Part shown: positions 56,800 through 64,000 of the stretch, piece by piece
How positions within the stretch are numbered: the first letter of the stretch is position 1
Layout of the letters: each line of letters begins with the position of its first letter
NCBI RefSeq assembly: GCF_029338375.1
Contig: NZ_CP119804.1
Span: 2,872,955 to 2,936,954, forward strand
Direction: 5' to 3'
Source: Halorussus lipolyticus
Lineage (GTDB): Archaea; Halobacteriota; Halobacteria; Halobacteriales; Haladaptataceae
DNA: 64,000 nucleotides
The notes under the pieces: model-generated
What the model saw: the letters and a program-made list of their open reading frames with translations, nothing else
Database searches by the model: none
Told to the model about the DNA's origin: nothing
Made by a program: the position numbers and the translations under genes

Positions 56800-58017
56800 A
56801 TGCCCTCCTCGACGCTCTCCCGGCGGTCGCTCCTCGCTGGCGCTGGCGGACTGACAACCGGCCTCGCTGGTTGTGCCGCTTTCGAGGACTCCTCGGTCAC
56901 CGAGGAGTCCGCGTCGTTTCCCACTGGCGAGTGGCCACAAGTTGCCCGCGACGCGACGAACACCGGTTTCTACCCCGACGCGACGGTCCCCTCGAAGGTC
57001 ACTCGAGCGTGGGACGTTTCTCTCGGCGGGTGGCCCTACACGTCGCCCATCGTCGGCAGTGACCGTGTGTTTATCGCCATGGAGAAGACGCTCGCGGGAA
57101 TCGCCGCCGCGGGCGGGGAAACGGAGTTCGAGGCCGACCTGCCCCACGAACCCGGTGGAACGCCGGCCTACGACTCGGCCGAATCGACGGTCTACGTGCC
57201 GACCTACGACCGGACGACCGAGGAGGACGGCGCGTTCGTCCACGCCTTCGACGCCGAGGACGGCCGCGAGACGTGGACCCGGAAGGTCGGCGACGAGTCG
57301 GTGTACGGACTCACCCTGCGCGACGGGACGATTTACGCCCGGACGAGCGAGGCCGTCGTCGCGCTCGCCGACGGCGAGGAGGTCTGGCGACACGAGGGCC
57401 TCGGACCGCTGGCCTACTCCGAGTACAACATCCACGACTCGCTCGATTTGACGGGCAACGTCGCCCCCGCCGTGACCGGTGAAACGGTCTACGTCCCGGT
57501 GCGCCACGGGGTCCTCGCGCTCGACAGCGAAACCGGCGAGCGACGCTGGCGGGCCGACGTGAGGTACGCGCTGGGTCTCTCGGTGGGCGAGGCCGGGGTC
57601 TACGCGCAGGGCTACGAGCAGTTCCGGGCGTTCGCTCGGGACGGGTCGGGTCGGTGGACGCGCGACGACGTGGGTGGCATCTCGTCGCCAACGCTGGGCC
57701 GCGACGCGGTGTACGCCAAGGACGGAAGCCGTCTTCGAGAACTCGACCCGAAGACGGGCGAGACACGCTGGTCGTTCGATTTGCGGACGGGCGTTGACTC
57801 TGCCCCGTCGCCGGTGTTGGAGAACGCCGTCATCGCGCCGAGTCACCGCGCCGTCGCAATCCGGCGCGGGAACGGTCTCGGTGCGGAAGTCTCCGGACGA
57901 AAACTCTGGGCGACCGACTTCGACCCCGCCACGTTCGCCGCGCCCGCCGTCGGTGCCGGACTCCTCTTGCTGGTCGACCCGTTTCGCTACCGACTCGTCG
58001 CGCTCGAAGCCGCGTAG
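56800..58017 (+). CDS. PQQ-binding-like beta-propeller lipoprotein
   Basis: Exported lipoprotein of 405 residues with a Tat signal and lipobox (SRRSLLAGAGGLTTGLAGC). The mature part is a propeller of repeats, each with a W-x-x-D/G-like core: ATNTGFYPDATVPSKVTRAWDVSLGGWPYTSPIV, VYVPTYDRTTEEDGAFVHAFDAEDGRETWTRKVGDES, VYVPVRHGVLALDSETGERRWRADVRYA and AVYAKDGSRLRELDPKTGETRWSFDLRT. These match the PQQ_2/WD-like propeller family, used as outer-surface binding or assembly scaffolds. It lies between tRNA-Val and the probable origin. Confidence 0.88.
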   Translation: MPSSTLSRRSLLAGAGGLTTGLAGCAAFEDSSVTEESASFPTGEWPQVARDATNTGFYPDATVPSKVTRAWDVSLGGWPYTSPIVGSDRVFIAMEKTLAGIAAAGGETEFEADLPHEPGGTPAYDSAESTVYVPTYDRTTEEDGAFVHAFDAEDGRETWTRKVGDESVYGLTLRDGTIYARTSEAVVALADGEEVWRHEGLGPLAYSEYNIHDSLDLTGNVAPAVTGETVYVPVRHGVLALDSETGERRWRADVRYALGLSVGEAGVYAQGYEQFRAFARDGSGRWTRDDVGGISSPTLGRDAVYAKDGSRLRELDPKTGETRWSFDLRTGVDSAPSPVLENAVIAPSHRAVAIRRGNGLGAEVSGRKLWATDFDPATFAAPAVGAGLLLLVDPFRYRLVALEAA

Positions 58018-58628
58018 TTCGGTCGCGTGAGAGTGGGTTTCGTCTGTTCTCGTCCCCGACGACTCGTGCCCGTCTTTCGGTGTGAGGGTGTGAGAGAGTA
58101 CGTTTCGTCTGTTTCCGGTCTCGTCGGGGCGGGCTATCAGTTCGTCGGAGAGAGTACGTTTCGTCTGTTCTTGGTACTCGTTCGCGTGGTCGGTGTCTGG
58201 AGTGGGGTGGAGAGGGAGAGTACGTTTCGTCTGTTCTCTGAGATGAGGGGTCTCCGGGTGGGCCTCCGGGACGTGAGCTGATTTTGTTTCGAACTGTGAG
58301 CTGATTTCGTCTGTTTTATTGCGGGGCCAGCGAATGCTGGAGTGTCGATAGGGCATAGAGAGGATGGTCGAGTACCGATGGAAGACAGGGAGAGTACGTT
58401 TCGTGTGTTCTCGGACACGGGGTACCGTCGCGCTTCGAGTTCCGAGAACTCTAACACGTTAGTTTATATCTTCGTGTAGCGGCAAATCGGCGCTCGAAGA
58501 CTCTACCTCCCGTCTTCCTACGTGTTTCTCACGAAATGTACTCTCACTCACTTACTTAAAAGAACGAAAACAGACGAAACTCAAGAACAGTGGTTTTATA
58601 TTCTATTAGTTTGAGATTAGAGCGAACA
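58018..58628. other. Probable replication origin region with repeats before orc1/cdc6
   Basis: At least five direct copies of an 18-23 base repeat with core GAGTACGTTTCGTCTGTT begin at about 58029, 58094, 58150, 58216 and 58390. One partial direct copy (TTTCGTCTGTTT) is at 58305-58316, and inverted partial copies lie at 58531-58545 and about 58571-58582. Spacing is irregular (54-174 bases), unlike CRISPR. AT-rich DNA lies at 58545-58628, next to orc1/cdc6. The layout fits origin recognition boxes flanking a duplex-unwinding element. The motif GTGAGCTGATTT also occurs twice near 58273-58308. Confidence 0.75.
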
Positions 58629-59828
58629 ATGGGCGGGCTGTTCAGCGACGTCACGGACACCATCTTCCTCGACAAGGAAGTCCTCGAAGAGGAGTACCAA
58701 CCCGACGAAATCCTCGAACGCGAGGAGGAGATAGACGAGTACAAATCCGCGTTCAAGGACGTGCTGTTCGGCCGGAACCCCTCGAACGTGATGCTCTACG
58801 GGAAGGCCGGCGTGGGAAAAACCGCGGTCACGCGCTACGTGCTGGAGGAACTCGAAACCGAGACCGAACAGCGCGAGGAGGCCGACGACCTCTACGTCCA
58901 CCGGCACAACTGCAACGGGGATACGATGTTCAGCGCGGTCCGGACGCTCGTCAACGGCTTGCTTCCCGACGACAGCGCCTCTTTCCCGAAGAAAGGTCTC
59001 TCGACGGCCGACGCGCTCGAGGAGTTTTACAGCCAACTCGACCGACTCGGTGGGACCCATCTGGTCGTGCTGGACGAAATCGACCACTTGCAGGACGCCA
59101 ACGAACTCCTCTACGAACTCCCCCGCGCCAGAGCGAACGACCACATCGACGAGGCCCGCATCGGCGTCATCGGCATCAGCAACAACTACACCTTCCGCCA
59201 GCGCCTCTCGGCGAAGGTCCAAGACGCGCTCAAAGAGGAGGAAATCTCGTTCTCGACCTACGACGCCAACGAACTGCGCGCGATTCTCCACGACCGGGCC
59301 GAGAAGGCCCTCTCGGACGATAGCTATTCGGACAGCGCCATCGCCAAGGCCGCCGCCGTCGCGGGCAGAGACACCGGAAGCGCCCGCCAAGCCATCGACC
59401 TCCTCCGGAAGGGCGCGGAAATCGCCGAGCAGAACGACGAACCGATGGTAGAGGACGACCACATCGGTCTCGCCCGCGAGGCGGTCAAGCGCGGCCGATT
59501 GCAGGACAAAATCGAGGACCAGTCGCTCCACGCCCGCCTCGTCCTCGAAGCGGTGGCCCAACTCGACCACGTTGGCGAGACCCCTGCCCGGTCGAAGGAA
59601 ATCATGAAGATGTACCGCCGGGTGACGGCCAAGCGCGCCGAGGAGCCACTGACCACGCTCAAGAGCATCCAGAACCACCTCAGCGACCTCTACATGCTCG
59701 GATTTCTCCTCCGGCGCGAGGAGAACGAGGGCCGCAAGGGCGGGTCCTACCACGAGTACGATTTGGACATGGACCCGGACGTGGTGTTCGAGGTCTGCGA
59801 CAAACTCGACAGGGAAGAAGCCGTATAG
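58629..59828 (+). CDS. orc1: Orc1/Cdc6 replication initiator
   Basis: Archaeal origin-binding AAA+ protein of 399 residues. It has Walker A GKAGVGKTAVTRY (K64), Walker B VVLDEIDHL (D149, E150), sensor 1 GISNNYTFR and sensor 2 in AGRDTGSARQAIDLLRKGAEIAEQ. The C-terminal winged helix follows (KEIMKMYRRVTAKRAEEPLTTLKSIQNHLSDLYMLGFLLRREENEGRKGGSYHEYDL) and should bind the repeats just upstream. The ATG at 58629 (MGGLFSDVTDTIF) is preferred; the AT-rich DNA before it does not look coding. Confidence 0.95.
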   Translation: MGGLFSDVTDTIFLDKEVLEEEYQPDEILEREEEIDEYKSAFKDVLFGRNPSNVMLYGKAGVGKTAVTRYVLEELETETEQREEADDLYVHRHNCNGDTMFSAVRTLVNGLLPDDSASFPKKGLSTADALEEFYSQLDRLGGTHLVVLDEIDHLQDANELLYELPRARANDHIDEARIGVIGISNNYTFRQRLSAKVQDALKEEEISFSTYDANELRAILHDRAEKALSDDSYSDSAIAKAAAVAGRDTGSARQAIDLLRKGAEIAEQNDEPMVEDDHIGLAREAVKRGRLQDKIEDQSLHARLVLEAVAQLDHVGETPARSKEIMKMYRRVTAKRAEEPLTTLKSIQNHLSDLYMLGFLLRREENEGRKGGSYHEYDLDMDPDVVFEVCDKLDREEAV

Positions 59829-59840
59829 CCCTCTTTTCCG

Positions 59841-60905
59841 CTACAGCCACCCCAACTCCGCGTTCCGGCGTTCCAGATACTCTGCTCCGAGTCGAGCGTC
59901 CTCCGGCAGAGACACCTGTTCGCCCGTTCGCTCACGAATCGTCTCCCGGAGGAAGGGGTGGCCGGGGTCGAACTCCGGACTGGCCCGAATCCGGCGCTCC
60001 GAGTCGAGGGTGAACAGGTCCGCGTCGAACGCGCGGTGGTGGAGCGCGTTCAGCACGAGCGCGTTTTCGGGGTCCTCGGCGGCCTCCGGACGCTCGCTCC
60101 GGGGGACGACGTGCGCGAGGTCCAGCAGGTCGGACTGGGCGATGCTCGTCACCGCGCACCGATTCCGATACCGGTCGAACACTTCGCTCCGGAACTGGTC
60201 GCTGACCGTGACGACCTCGCGCTCGTAGCGTCGGCGGGTCCCGGCGGCGCTGGTGACTTCATCGGATTCGCTCACAACCTCGCCGGTCGGCCACTGTTTC
60301 AGTTCGCCGGTTCGGACCCACTCGTTCCACACGTCGGGCGCTCGCTCGTCGCTGTTACGCTCTACCCGGTCGTGAAGCCACCCCGGCGCGACCGTGGGGG
60401 TGTTCAGCACCCTGAAGTGAAAGCAGTAGTTCGGAATCCGGTTGCCGTCGCCGTCCCGATAGCTCTTGACCTCGAAGTAGTCGGGCACGCAGAGGCCGCG
60501 GAACTGGACGATTCCGGACCGAGGCTTTTGGAAGACGAGGACCGGCGGGACCTCCTCGCGGTTGCCCGTGACGGCGCGGTCGAAGGCGCGCTTGACCTTC
60601 TGGTTCTGGTGGGACTCGTCGTAGGGGTTGCCCCGCTTGGCGTCGCCCCAGTAGTCGATTCGACCGGTGTCGGTCGAGAGCGCGTCCTGCCACGGGTCGG
60701 CGTGCTGGGAGACGCCGGCGTCGTTCGAGACCACGACGAGTGCCGCCGGTTCGTCGGTGACTTCGGAACTCAGGTCGCGGATGCCGCCCGTGTTCTTGAT
60801 ACCGGTGTCGAGCGACCCGCGAATCCAGCGCAGAAACTGGTCTTTCGGGTGGTTCGGACTCCCCTTGTCGCGGTACTCCTCGCCGATGCGAAAGACGCCA
60901 TCCAT
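59841..60905 (-). CDS. HNH endonuclease, possibly modification-dependent (type IV-like)
   Basis: A 354-residue protein. The C-terminal third is an HNH nuclease of the HNH_2 type: FRSEVFDRYRNRCAVTSIAQSDLLDLAHVVPRSERPEAAEDPENALVLNALHHRAFDADLFTLD, with H265, N281 and H289/H290 as likely catalytic or metal residues. The N-terminal 200 residues (FRIGEEYRDKGSPNHPKDQFLRWIRGSLDTGIKNTGGIR; GRIDYWGDAKRGNPYDESHQNQKVKRAF) resemble ScoMcrA-like SRA modules that recognise modified DNA, though this is by eye. No methylase is adjacent, which suits a stand-alone modified-DNA restriction enzyme. It is convergent with orc1/cdc6. Confidence 0.7.
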   Translation of the reverse strand: MDGVFRIGEEYRDKGSPNHPKDQFLRWIRGSLDTGIKNTGGIRDLSSEVTDEPAALVVVSNDAGVSQHADPWQDALSTDTGRIDYWGDAKRGNPYDESHQNQKVKRAFDRAVTGNREEVPPVLVFQKPRSGIVQFRGLCVPDYFEVKSYRDGDGNRIPNYCFHFRVLNTPTVAPGWLHDRVERNSDERAPDVWNEWVRTGELKQWPTGEVVSESDEVTSAAGTRRRYEREVVTVSDQFRSEVFDRYRNRCAVTSIAQSDLLDLAHVVPRSERPEAAEDPENALVLNALHHRAFDADLFTLDSERRIRASPEFDPGHPFLRETIRERTGEQVSLPEDARLGAEYLERRNAELGWL

Positions 60906-61106
60906 ACGTCGGTTGAGAGATGCGAAGCCTAAAGGCTCCTCGAGTCGCCGCCGACGCCGGGCGTGACCGCGGCGTCCAGCCTAAACAATATTTGTGCCTG
61001 TATAGGAATTCTTTCTAATTCTGAAAGAAATAGATAGGTGTCTATTCTGGTTTTACGAGTGGCAGTCGTCGCTCCGGACGAGGAGTCCGCGGTTCGCCCG
61101 CCGGCG

Positions 61107-61214
61107 TCAGACCACGTTCTCGTTCGACGCCCATTCGACGAGCGCGAGGAGTTGCACGACGACGAACAGCGCGACGCCGAGTTTCGCTACCGATTGGAGT
61201 TTTTCACACATCAT
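61107..61214 (-). CDS. Small membrane protein (35 residues)
   Basis: A peptide beginning MMCEKLQSVAKLGVALFVVV and ending in EWASNENVV. It has one hydrophobic helix (LGVALFVVVQLLALVEWA), so it is probably a single-span membrane protein. Two ATG codons in a row at the start and an AT-rich region upstream support it. Its length is similar to other unannotated short haloarchaeal membrane proteins; the role is unknown. Confidence 0.55.
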   Translation of the reverse strand: MMCEKLQSVAKLGVALFVVVQLLALVEWASNENVV

Positions 61215-61278
61215 ACAAGACTACTGTCGAGAGGTAGTTACGCTTGTCGGAGTCGGTCGCCTCGAAACCCCGGCTTTC

Positions 61279-62259
61279 TCACAGCGAGACCGCGATTTTA
61301 TCGCTCGGCAGGGAGCGGGGAACTTCGAGCAGTATCGTGGTCGTCGCGCCCGACTGGGTTGTAATCGTCACCTCTGCGGTCTCGCTCTCCTCCAGCGGTC
61401 GTAACTCGCCGTTCGCGTCCTCGGTGAGCGAGATGTCGATTCGCAGGCGCTCGTCGGCGTCCGTGAGGACGTTCGGACTCGAATCGCTCGTGATGGCGGT
61501 CACGTCGAAGACATCCGGGCGCTCTGCACTCGCCGTTCCGTTCCGGACGAGCGTCGTCTTCCCGTTCGGGCCGAGATACTGAACCGTAACGCCGTCGAGG
61601 TCCACGTCGGACGCACCGGACCCTTTCGTAACGACCAGTCCGATTTCGGTGACGTTGGGTGCGGTGACCGGTTCGTTGTCCACGAAGGACGCGTCCGGAT
61701 TTAGGACGACGTTGGTTCCGCTGTCCGTCTCGACGTTGTACTGGGTCCCGCCGCCGCCACCGTAGGTGATGATGTTGTCGCTACTTCCCAACTCGACCGC
61801 GTACTCGAGGGAACTCCCGTCCGCGATGATTTCGCCGCCGAGGCCCGTACTCTCTCTGATGTTTTCGCCGTTCGCGCTCACGACGTTCGTGCTGTCGGCC
61901 GCCACCACGTTATCGCTCGCATCGAGGACGACGTTCCGGCCGTCGGCGGTGACGACGCTCCCCTGTACTTTGTCGCTGTCCACGACCGACCCGGTGATGA
62001 CGTTGCCGTCCTCTCCGACGACGATGTTGTCGTCCCGAATGTTGTACACAGCGTCTAACCGGCCGACCGACGAGACGACCCGAACCCGGTCGGTGGTCTG
62101 GCCGACGCTCTCCTGACCGGTCGTCTCGGACTCCGACTGGAGGAATCCCGCGGAGTGGACCAAGACTCCCGCGGCAATCGCCGCGACGAGGACCATCGCC
62201 ACGAACACGATGAGGGTCCCGATGCCCACCTGCGAGCGCGCCTCGCTGGCGTCGTTCAT
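61279..62259 (-). CDS. Archaellin (flagellin-like pilin) with long insertion
   Basis: Type IV pilin-like archaellin of 326 residues. The N-terminus MNDASEARSQVGIGTLIVFVAMVLVAAIAAGVLVHSAGFLQ has the prepilin-peptidase site (G before IGTLIVF) and the hydrophobic assembly helix. The middle is unusual: about 100 residues of short, strand-like repeats (NIVVGEDGNVITGSVVD, VVTADGRNVVLDASDNVVAADSTNVVSANGENI). The C-terminus ends in the archaellin beta-sandwich (LEVPRSLPSDKIAVSL). It is longer than a normal 190-220 residue archaellin. No flaJ or other archaellum genes are adjacent. Confidence 0.9.
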   Translation of the reverse strand: MNDASEARSQVGIGTLIVFVAMVLVAAIAAGVLVHSAGFLQSESETTGQESVGQTTDRVRVVSSVGRLDAVYNIRDDNIVVGEDGNVITGSVVDSDKVQGSVVTADGRNVVLDASDNVVAADSTNVVSANGENIRESTGLGGEIIADGSSLEYAVELGSSDNIITYGGGGGTQYNVETDSGTNVVLNPDASFVDNEPVTAPNVTEIGLVVTKGSGASDVDLDGVTVQYLGPNGKTTLVRNGTASAERPDVFDVTAITSDSSPNVLTDADERLRIDISLTEDANGELRPLEESETAEVTITTQSGATTTILLEVPRSLPSDKIAVSL

Positions 62260-62450
62260 GATAGCCCATCGTTTCGCCAGCACATACATATATTTGATTG
62301 AAAATGTGCTAAAGAAAGCGAGGAGAAGGGTCTCCCCGCCCTTTGGGTCCCCCGCGCACGCGAGCCATCAAACCTATACAACCCCGGTAGAAACGCCACG
62401 GCCATGTACTCGGACGCGAGTTTCAGGGTGGCGAGTTGCGGGGTGAGACG

Positions 62451-63005
62451 GTGAACAGAGGCGCGCTCCTCGTGGTCGTCCTCGGCGTCGGCCTCGTCGG
62501 CGGGGGCGTGCTGTTCATCGGTGGTCCTCTGCCGGACGTGACCGCCGACGCCGGTGCCGACGGGCCAGCGACTGCAACCCCGGCCGAGGAGTCGAATCCG
62601 GACCCGACCCAATCCGACGGCACCGGTGACGCAGGCGACTCGAACGCCGAGGGGACGCCGACGCGCGCCGAGAGTCCGGGCTACGCCTTCACCATCGAGA
62701 CCATCGAGAAGTGCGGTAGCACCTGTCGAGACGTGACCGCGCGACTGACCAACTCGGGTGGCGAGACGCGCCGGGAGGTCCGCGTCACGACGAAGATGTA
62801 CGCCGGCGACGACTTGCTGTGGTCGGGCAACGAAACCGTCGGGACGCTCGACGCCGGCGAGTCCCACGTCTCGACCCGGCGCGTGAAGGTCGGGTTCTCG
62901 GGCGGTCTCGCCATCAAGTCCAACGACGGCTACGTCACTATCGTCACCGTCATCGACTCGGCCTCCGGCACGACGCGCTTCTCCGAGCGCCGGAAGGTGG
63001 CCTGA
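62451..63005 (+). CDS. Conserved haloarchaeal secreted or membrane-anchored protein
   Basis: A 184-residue protein with an N-terminal membrane helix (MNRGALLVVVLGVGLVGGGVLFIGG), a Thr/Pro/Ser-rich linker (ATATPAEESNPDPTQSDGTGDAGDSN) and a beta-sandwich: YAFTIETIEKCGSTCRDVTARLTNSGGETRREVRVTTKMYAGDDLLWSGNETVGTLDAGESHVSTRRVKVGFSGG. The CGSTC pair could form a disulfide. The fold is CARDB/FixG-like. The start is GTG at 62451; a TTG at 62436 is also possible. The function is unknown. Confidence 0.78.
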   Translation: MNRGALLVVVLGVGLVGGGVLFIGGPLPDVTADAGADGPATATPAEESNPDPTQSDGTGDAGDSNAEGTPTRAESPGYAFTIETIEKCGSTCRDVTARLTNSGGETRREVRVTTKMYAGDDLLWSGNETVGTLDAGESHVSTRRVKVGFSGGLAIKSNDGYVTIVTVIDSASGTTRFSERRKVA

Positions 63006-63026
63006 GCGAATCGCAGGCCGGTTTTC

Positions 63027-63128
63027 TCAGTCGAGGAGCGCCCCGCAGTCCGGGCACTCCTCGTCGGCGATGGTGAGTTGCGCGTCGCACTCGGGACAGA
63101 ATTCGAGGTAGCAGGCGGGGTCGCCCAT
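63027..63128 (-). CDS. Small zinc-ribbon protein (33 or 43 residues)
   Basis: The sequence GDPACYLEFCPECDAQLT and DEECPDCGALLD gives two CxxC pairs, a rubredoxin-like zinc ribbon. The ATG at 63128 gives 33 residues; a TTG at 63158 would add SHENEPHNE and reach 43. It is convergent with the preceding gene and ends 22 bases from it. Short ribbons of this type are common in haloarchaea and usually uncharacterised. Confidence 0.65.
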   Translation of the reverse strand: MGDPACYLEFCPECDAQLTIADEECPDCGALLD

Positions 63129-63227
63129 CTCGTTGTGGGGTTCGTTCTCGTGGCTCAAAGAATTTGTCCCGCTCCCCTCGTGGAGTTTCGAAACGCTTTT
63201 TTATATCATGTGCCTCGTTTCGAGTGC

Positions 63228-63301
63228 GCCGCCTTAGCTCAGACTGGGAGAGCACTCGACTGAAGATCGAGCTGTCCCCGGTTCAAATCCGGGAGGCGGC
63301 A
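63228..63301 (+). tRNA. tRNA-Phe (GAA)
   Basis: Acceptor GCCGCCT pairs with AGGCGGC, the D-arm is GCTCAGACTGGGAGAGC, the anticodon stem CTCGA/TCGAG closes loop CTGAAGA (anticodon GAA), and the T-arm is CCCGGTTCAAATCCGGG. Discriminator A at 63301; no intron. Two decayed copies of the 3' end lie downstream. Confidence 0.96.
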
Positions 63302-63721
63302 TGATTTTGCGATTCGCAATACTGCGAGCGACTTCTATGTCGCTCGCTTCTCCGCGAATCGCAAATCTGGTTTCCGGACGGATTTGAACCCTGCCAGTCG
63401 CAGGCTCGCGCAACCGAGCGAAGCGAGGTGAGCAAGAACGTCTGGCTCCGGTTCAAGTCCGGGAGGCGGCATTTTCCTGCGAACGAAGTGAGCAGTGAAA
63501 ATGCTCACGACCGATTTGATTCCTGTAAGTCACAGCCCGGAAGCGTGGTTCGAAAATCGAAGATTTTCGTCATCAGGAGAGAGCGAAGCTCTCTCGAACG
63601 ACAACGCAGTGAGCATTCCCGGAATGTCTTACTTCGGTTCAAATCGGGGAGGCAACAACTTTTGCGGCGAACGACGGTTCCGAGCCAACCTTTTTATCTC
63701 CAATTTCGCTAGCAACTCCTG
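63302..63721. repeat. Decayed tRNA-Phe 3'-end copies and repeat debris
   Basis: CCGGTTCAAGTCCGGGAGGC (63448-63471 with the tail) matches the tRNA-Phe 3' end (63278-63301) with one mismatch; CGGTTCAAATCGGGGAGGC (63636-63658 with the tail) is a more decayed copy. Spacing is 170 then about 187 bases. An inverted T-arm-like piece (GGATTTGAACC) is at about 63380. The GCGAACGAAGTGAGCAGT motif at 63479 also occurs after tRNA-Val. No gene is visible. Confidence 0.7.
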
Positions 63722-64000
63722 ATGGAGTCCCCCTTCGAAGTCCTCCGCCTCGACGCCGACGCCGACGAGGAGGAACTAGAGCAGGCTTACAGAGCGCGGG
63801 TGAAGGAGGCCCACCCCGACCAAGGCGGTTCCGTCGAGGAGTTCCAGACGGTCAGGCGTGCCTACGAGAAAATCAAGGCGGGCTACTCGCCTAACGGCAC
63901 GTCCCCTGCACAGGAGGACACAGACGACGAACCCCGAGCCGAGCCACAGGACGAAACGCGCCGACAGCGTGACCGCCAGCAGGACGAGTCCGACGCGAAA
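63722..64000 (+). CDS. J-domain (DnaJ-like) protein, 3' end outside window
   Basis: Co-chaperone-like protein, open to the end of the window (93 codons visible). The J-domain starts MESPFEVLRLDADADEEELEQAYRARVKEAHPDQGGSVEEFQTVRRAYEKIKAGY, with the conserved HPD triad in helix-loop-helix position. A disordered charged region (AQEDTDDEPRAEPQDETRRQRDRQQDESDA) follows. It probably stimulates an Hsp70; short J-domain proteins of this type also act in membrane or nucleic-acid contexts. Confidence 0.85.
   Translation, partial: MESPFEVLRLDADADEEELEQAYRARVKEAHPDQGGSVEEFQTVRRAYEKIKAGYSPNGTSPAQEDTDDEPRAEPQDETRRQRDRQQDESDAK

Noticed and set aside
58029..58412. CRISPR array
   Set aside because: The repeats have irregular spacing, vary at the ends, include inverted copies and sit next to orc1/cdc6 with no cas genes.

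Overview
This window comes from a haloarchaeon (class Halobacteria). The supporting evidence is the high GC content, the acidic Asp/Glu-rich proteins, archaeal or haloarchaeal families (NOG1-type GTPase, SUI1/eIF1, CofE, Orc1/Cdc6, HalOD1, HTH-10, DUF5789/5809/5810), leaderless-looking starts with TATA-like boxes about 27 bases upstream, Tat-type lipoproteins and an archaellin. The genus cannot be fixed from sequence alone; Halorussus or Haladaptatus relatives are plausible.

Layout. 1-9.3 kb: the end of an ABC exporter, a GNAT, a DUF4097 lipoprotein, a luciferase-like monooxygenase, a small metal (probably copper) cluster (HMA chaperone, DUF4396, Cys-rich four-helix protein), ThiD-ThiN and a NOG1-like GTPase. 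9.3-10.3 kb: a gene-poor stretch with a perfect small palindrome and tandem hairpins sharing one loop sequence. 10.3-14.6 kb: two DUF389 membrane proteins flanking a SIMPL lipoprotein, then EngB. 14.6-15.1 kb: palindromic intergenic repeats. 15.1-17.3 kb: a thioredoxin-reductase-like flavoprotein and a D-2-hydroxyacid dehydrogenase. 17.3-21.0 kb: an archaeal class II lanthipeptide locus made of a 54-residue precursor and a 1045-residue LanM with the Cys-Cys-Gly zinc motif. 21.2-25.9 kb: Nudix/eIF-2B-like fusion, phosphoesterase, CofE and an F420-type Mer-like oxidoreductase. 26-31 kb: TetR regulator and a MoxR-DUF58-transglutaminase operon. 31-45 kb: translation, RNA, signalling and repair genes (SUI1, rhodanese, RNB nuclease, hybrid sensor kinase, UDG, HTH-10, HalOD1, DtxR-type regulator, RimI, aconitase, dCTP deaminase/dUTPase). 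45-53 kb: a Tat-exported protein of unknown role, a lone trpB, an FAD oxidoreductase, and otsA-otsB for trehalose. 53-58 kb: a disordered Arg/Glu-rich protein with a duplicated 3' end, an ABC exporter, tRNA-Val and a PQQ-propeller lipoprotein. 58-61 kb: a probable replication origin, with a cluster of 18-23 base repeats before orc1/cdc6, beside an HNH endonuclease. 61-64 kb: an archaellin, small proteins, tRNA-Phe with two decayed copies of its 3' end, and the start of a J-domain protein.

The most interesting items are the lanthipeptide locus, the origin-type repeat cluster, and three stand-alone micro-ORFs (14-22 codons) with Shine-Dalgarno sequences at 23201, 42150 and 47912. Two of these have the complete GGAGGTGA, which is unusual where most messages look leaderless. 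The one at 42150 has a TATA box, Shine-Dalgarno, stop, hairpin and T-run packed into about 150 bases. Function calls rest on motifs read by eye; no database search was possible.
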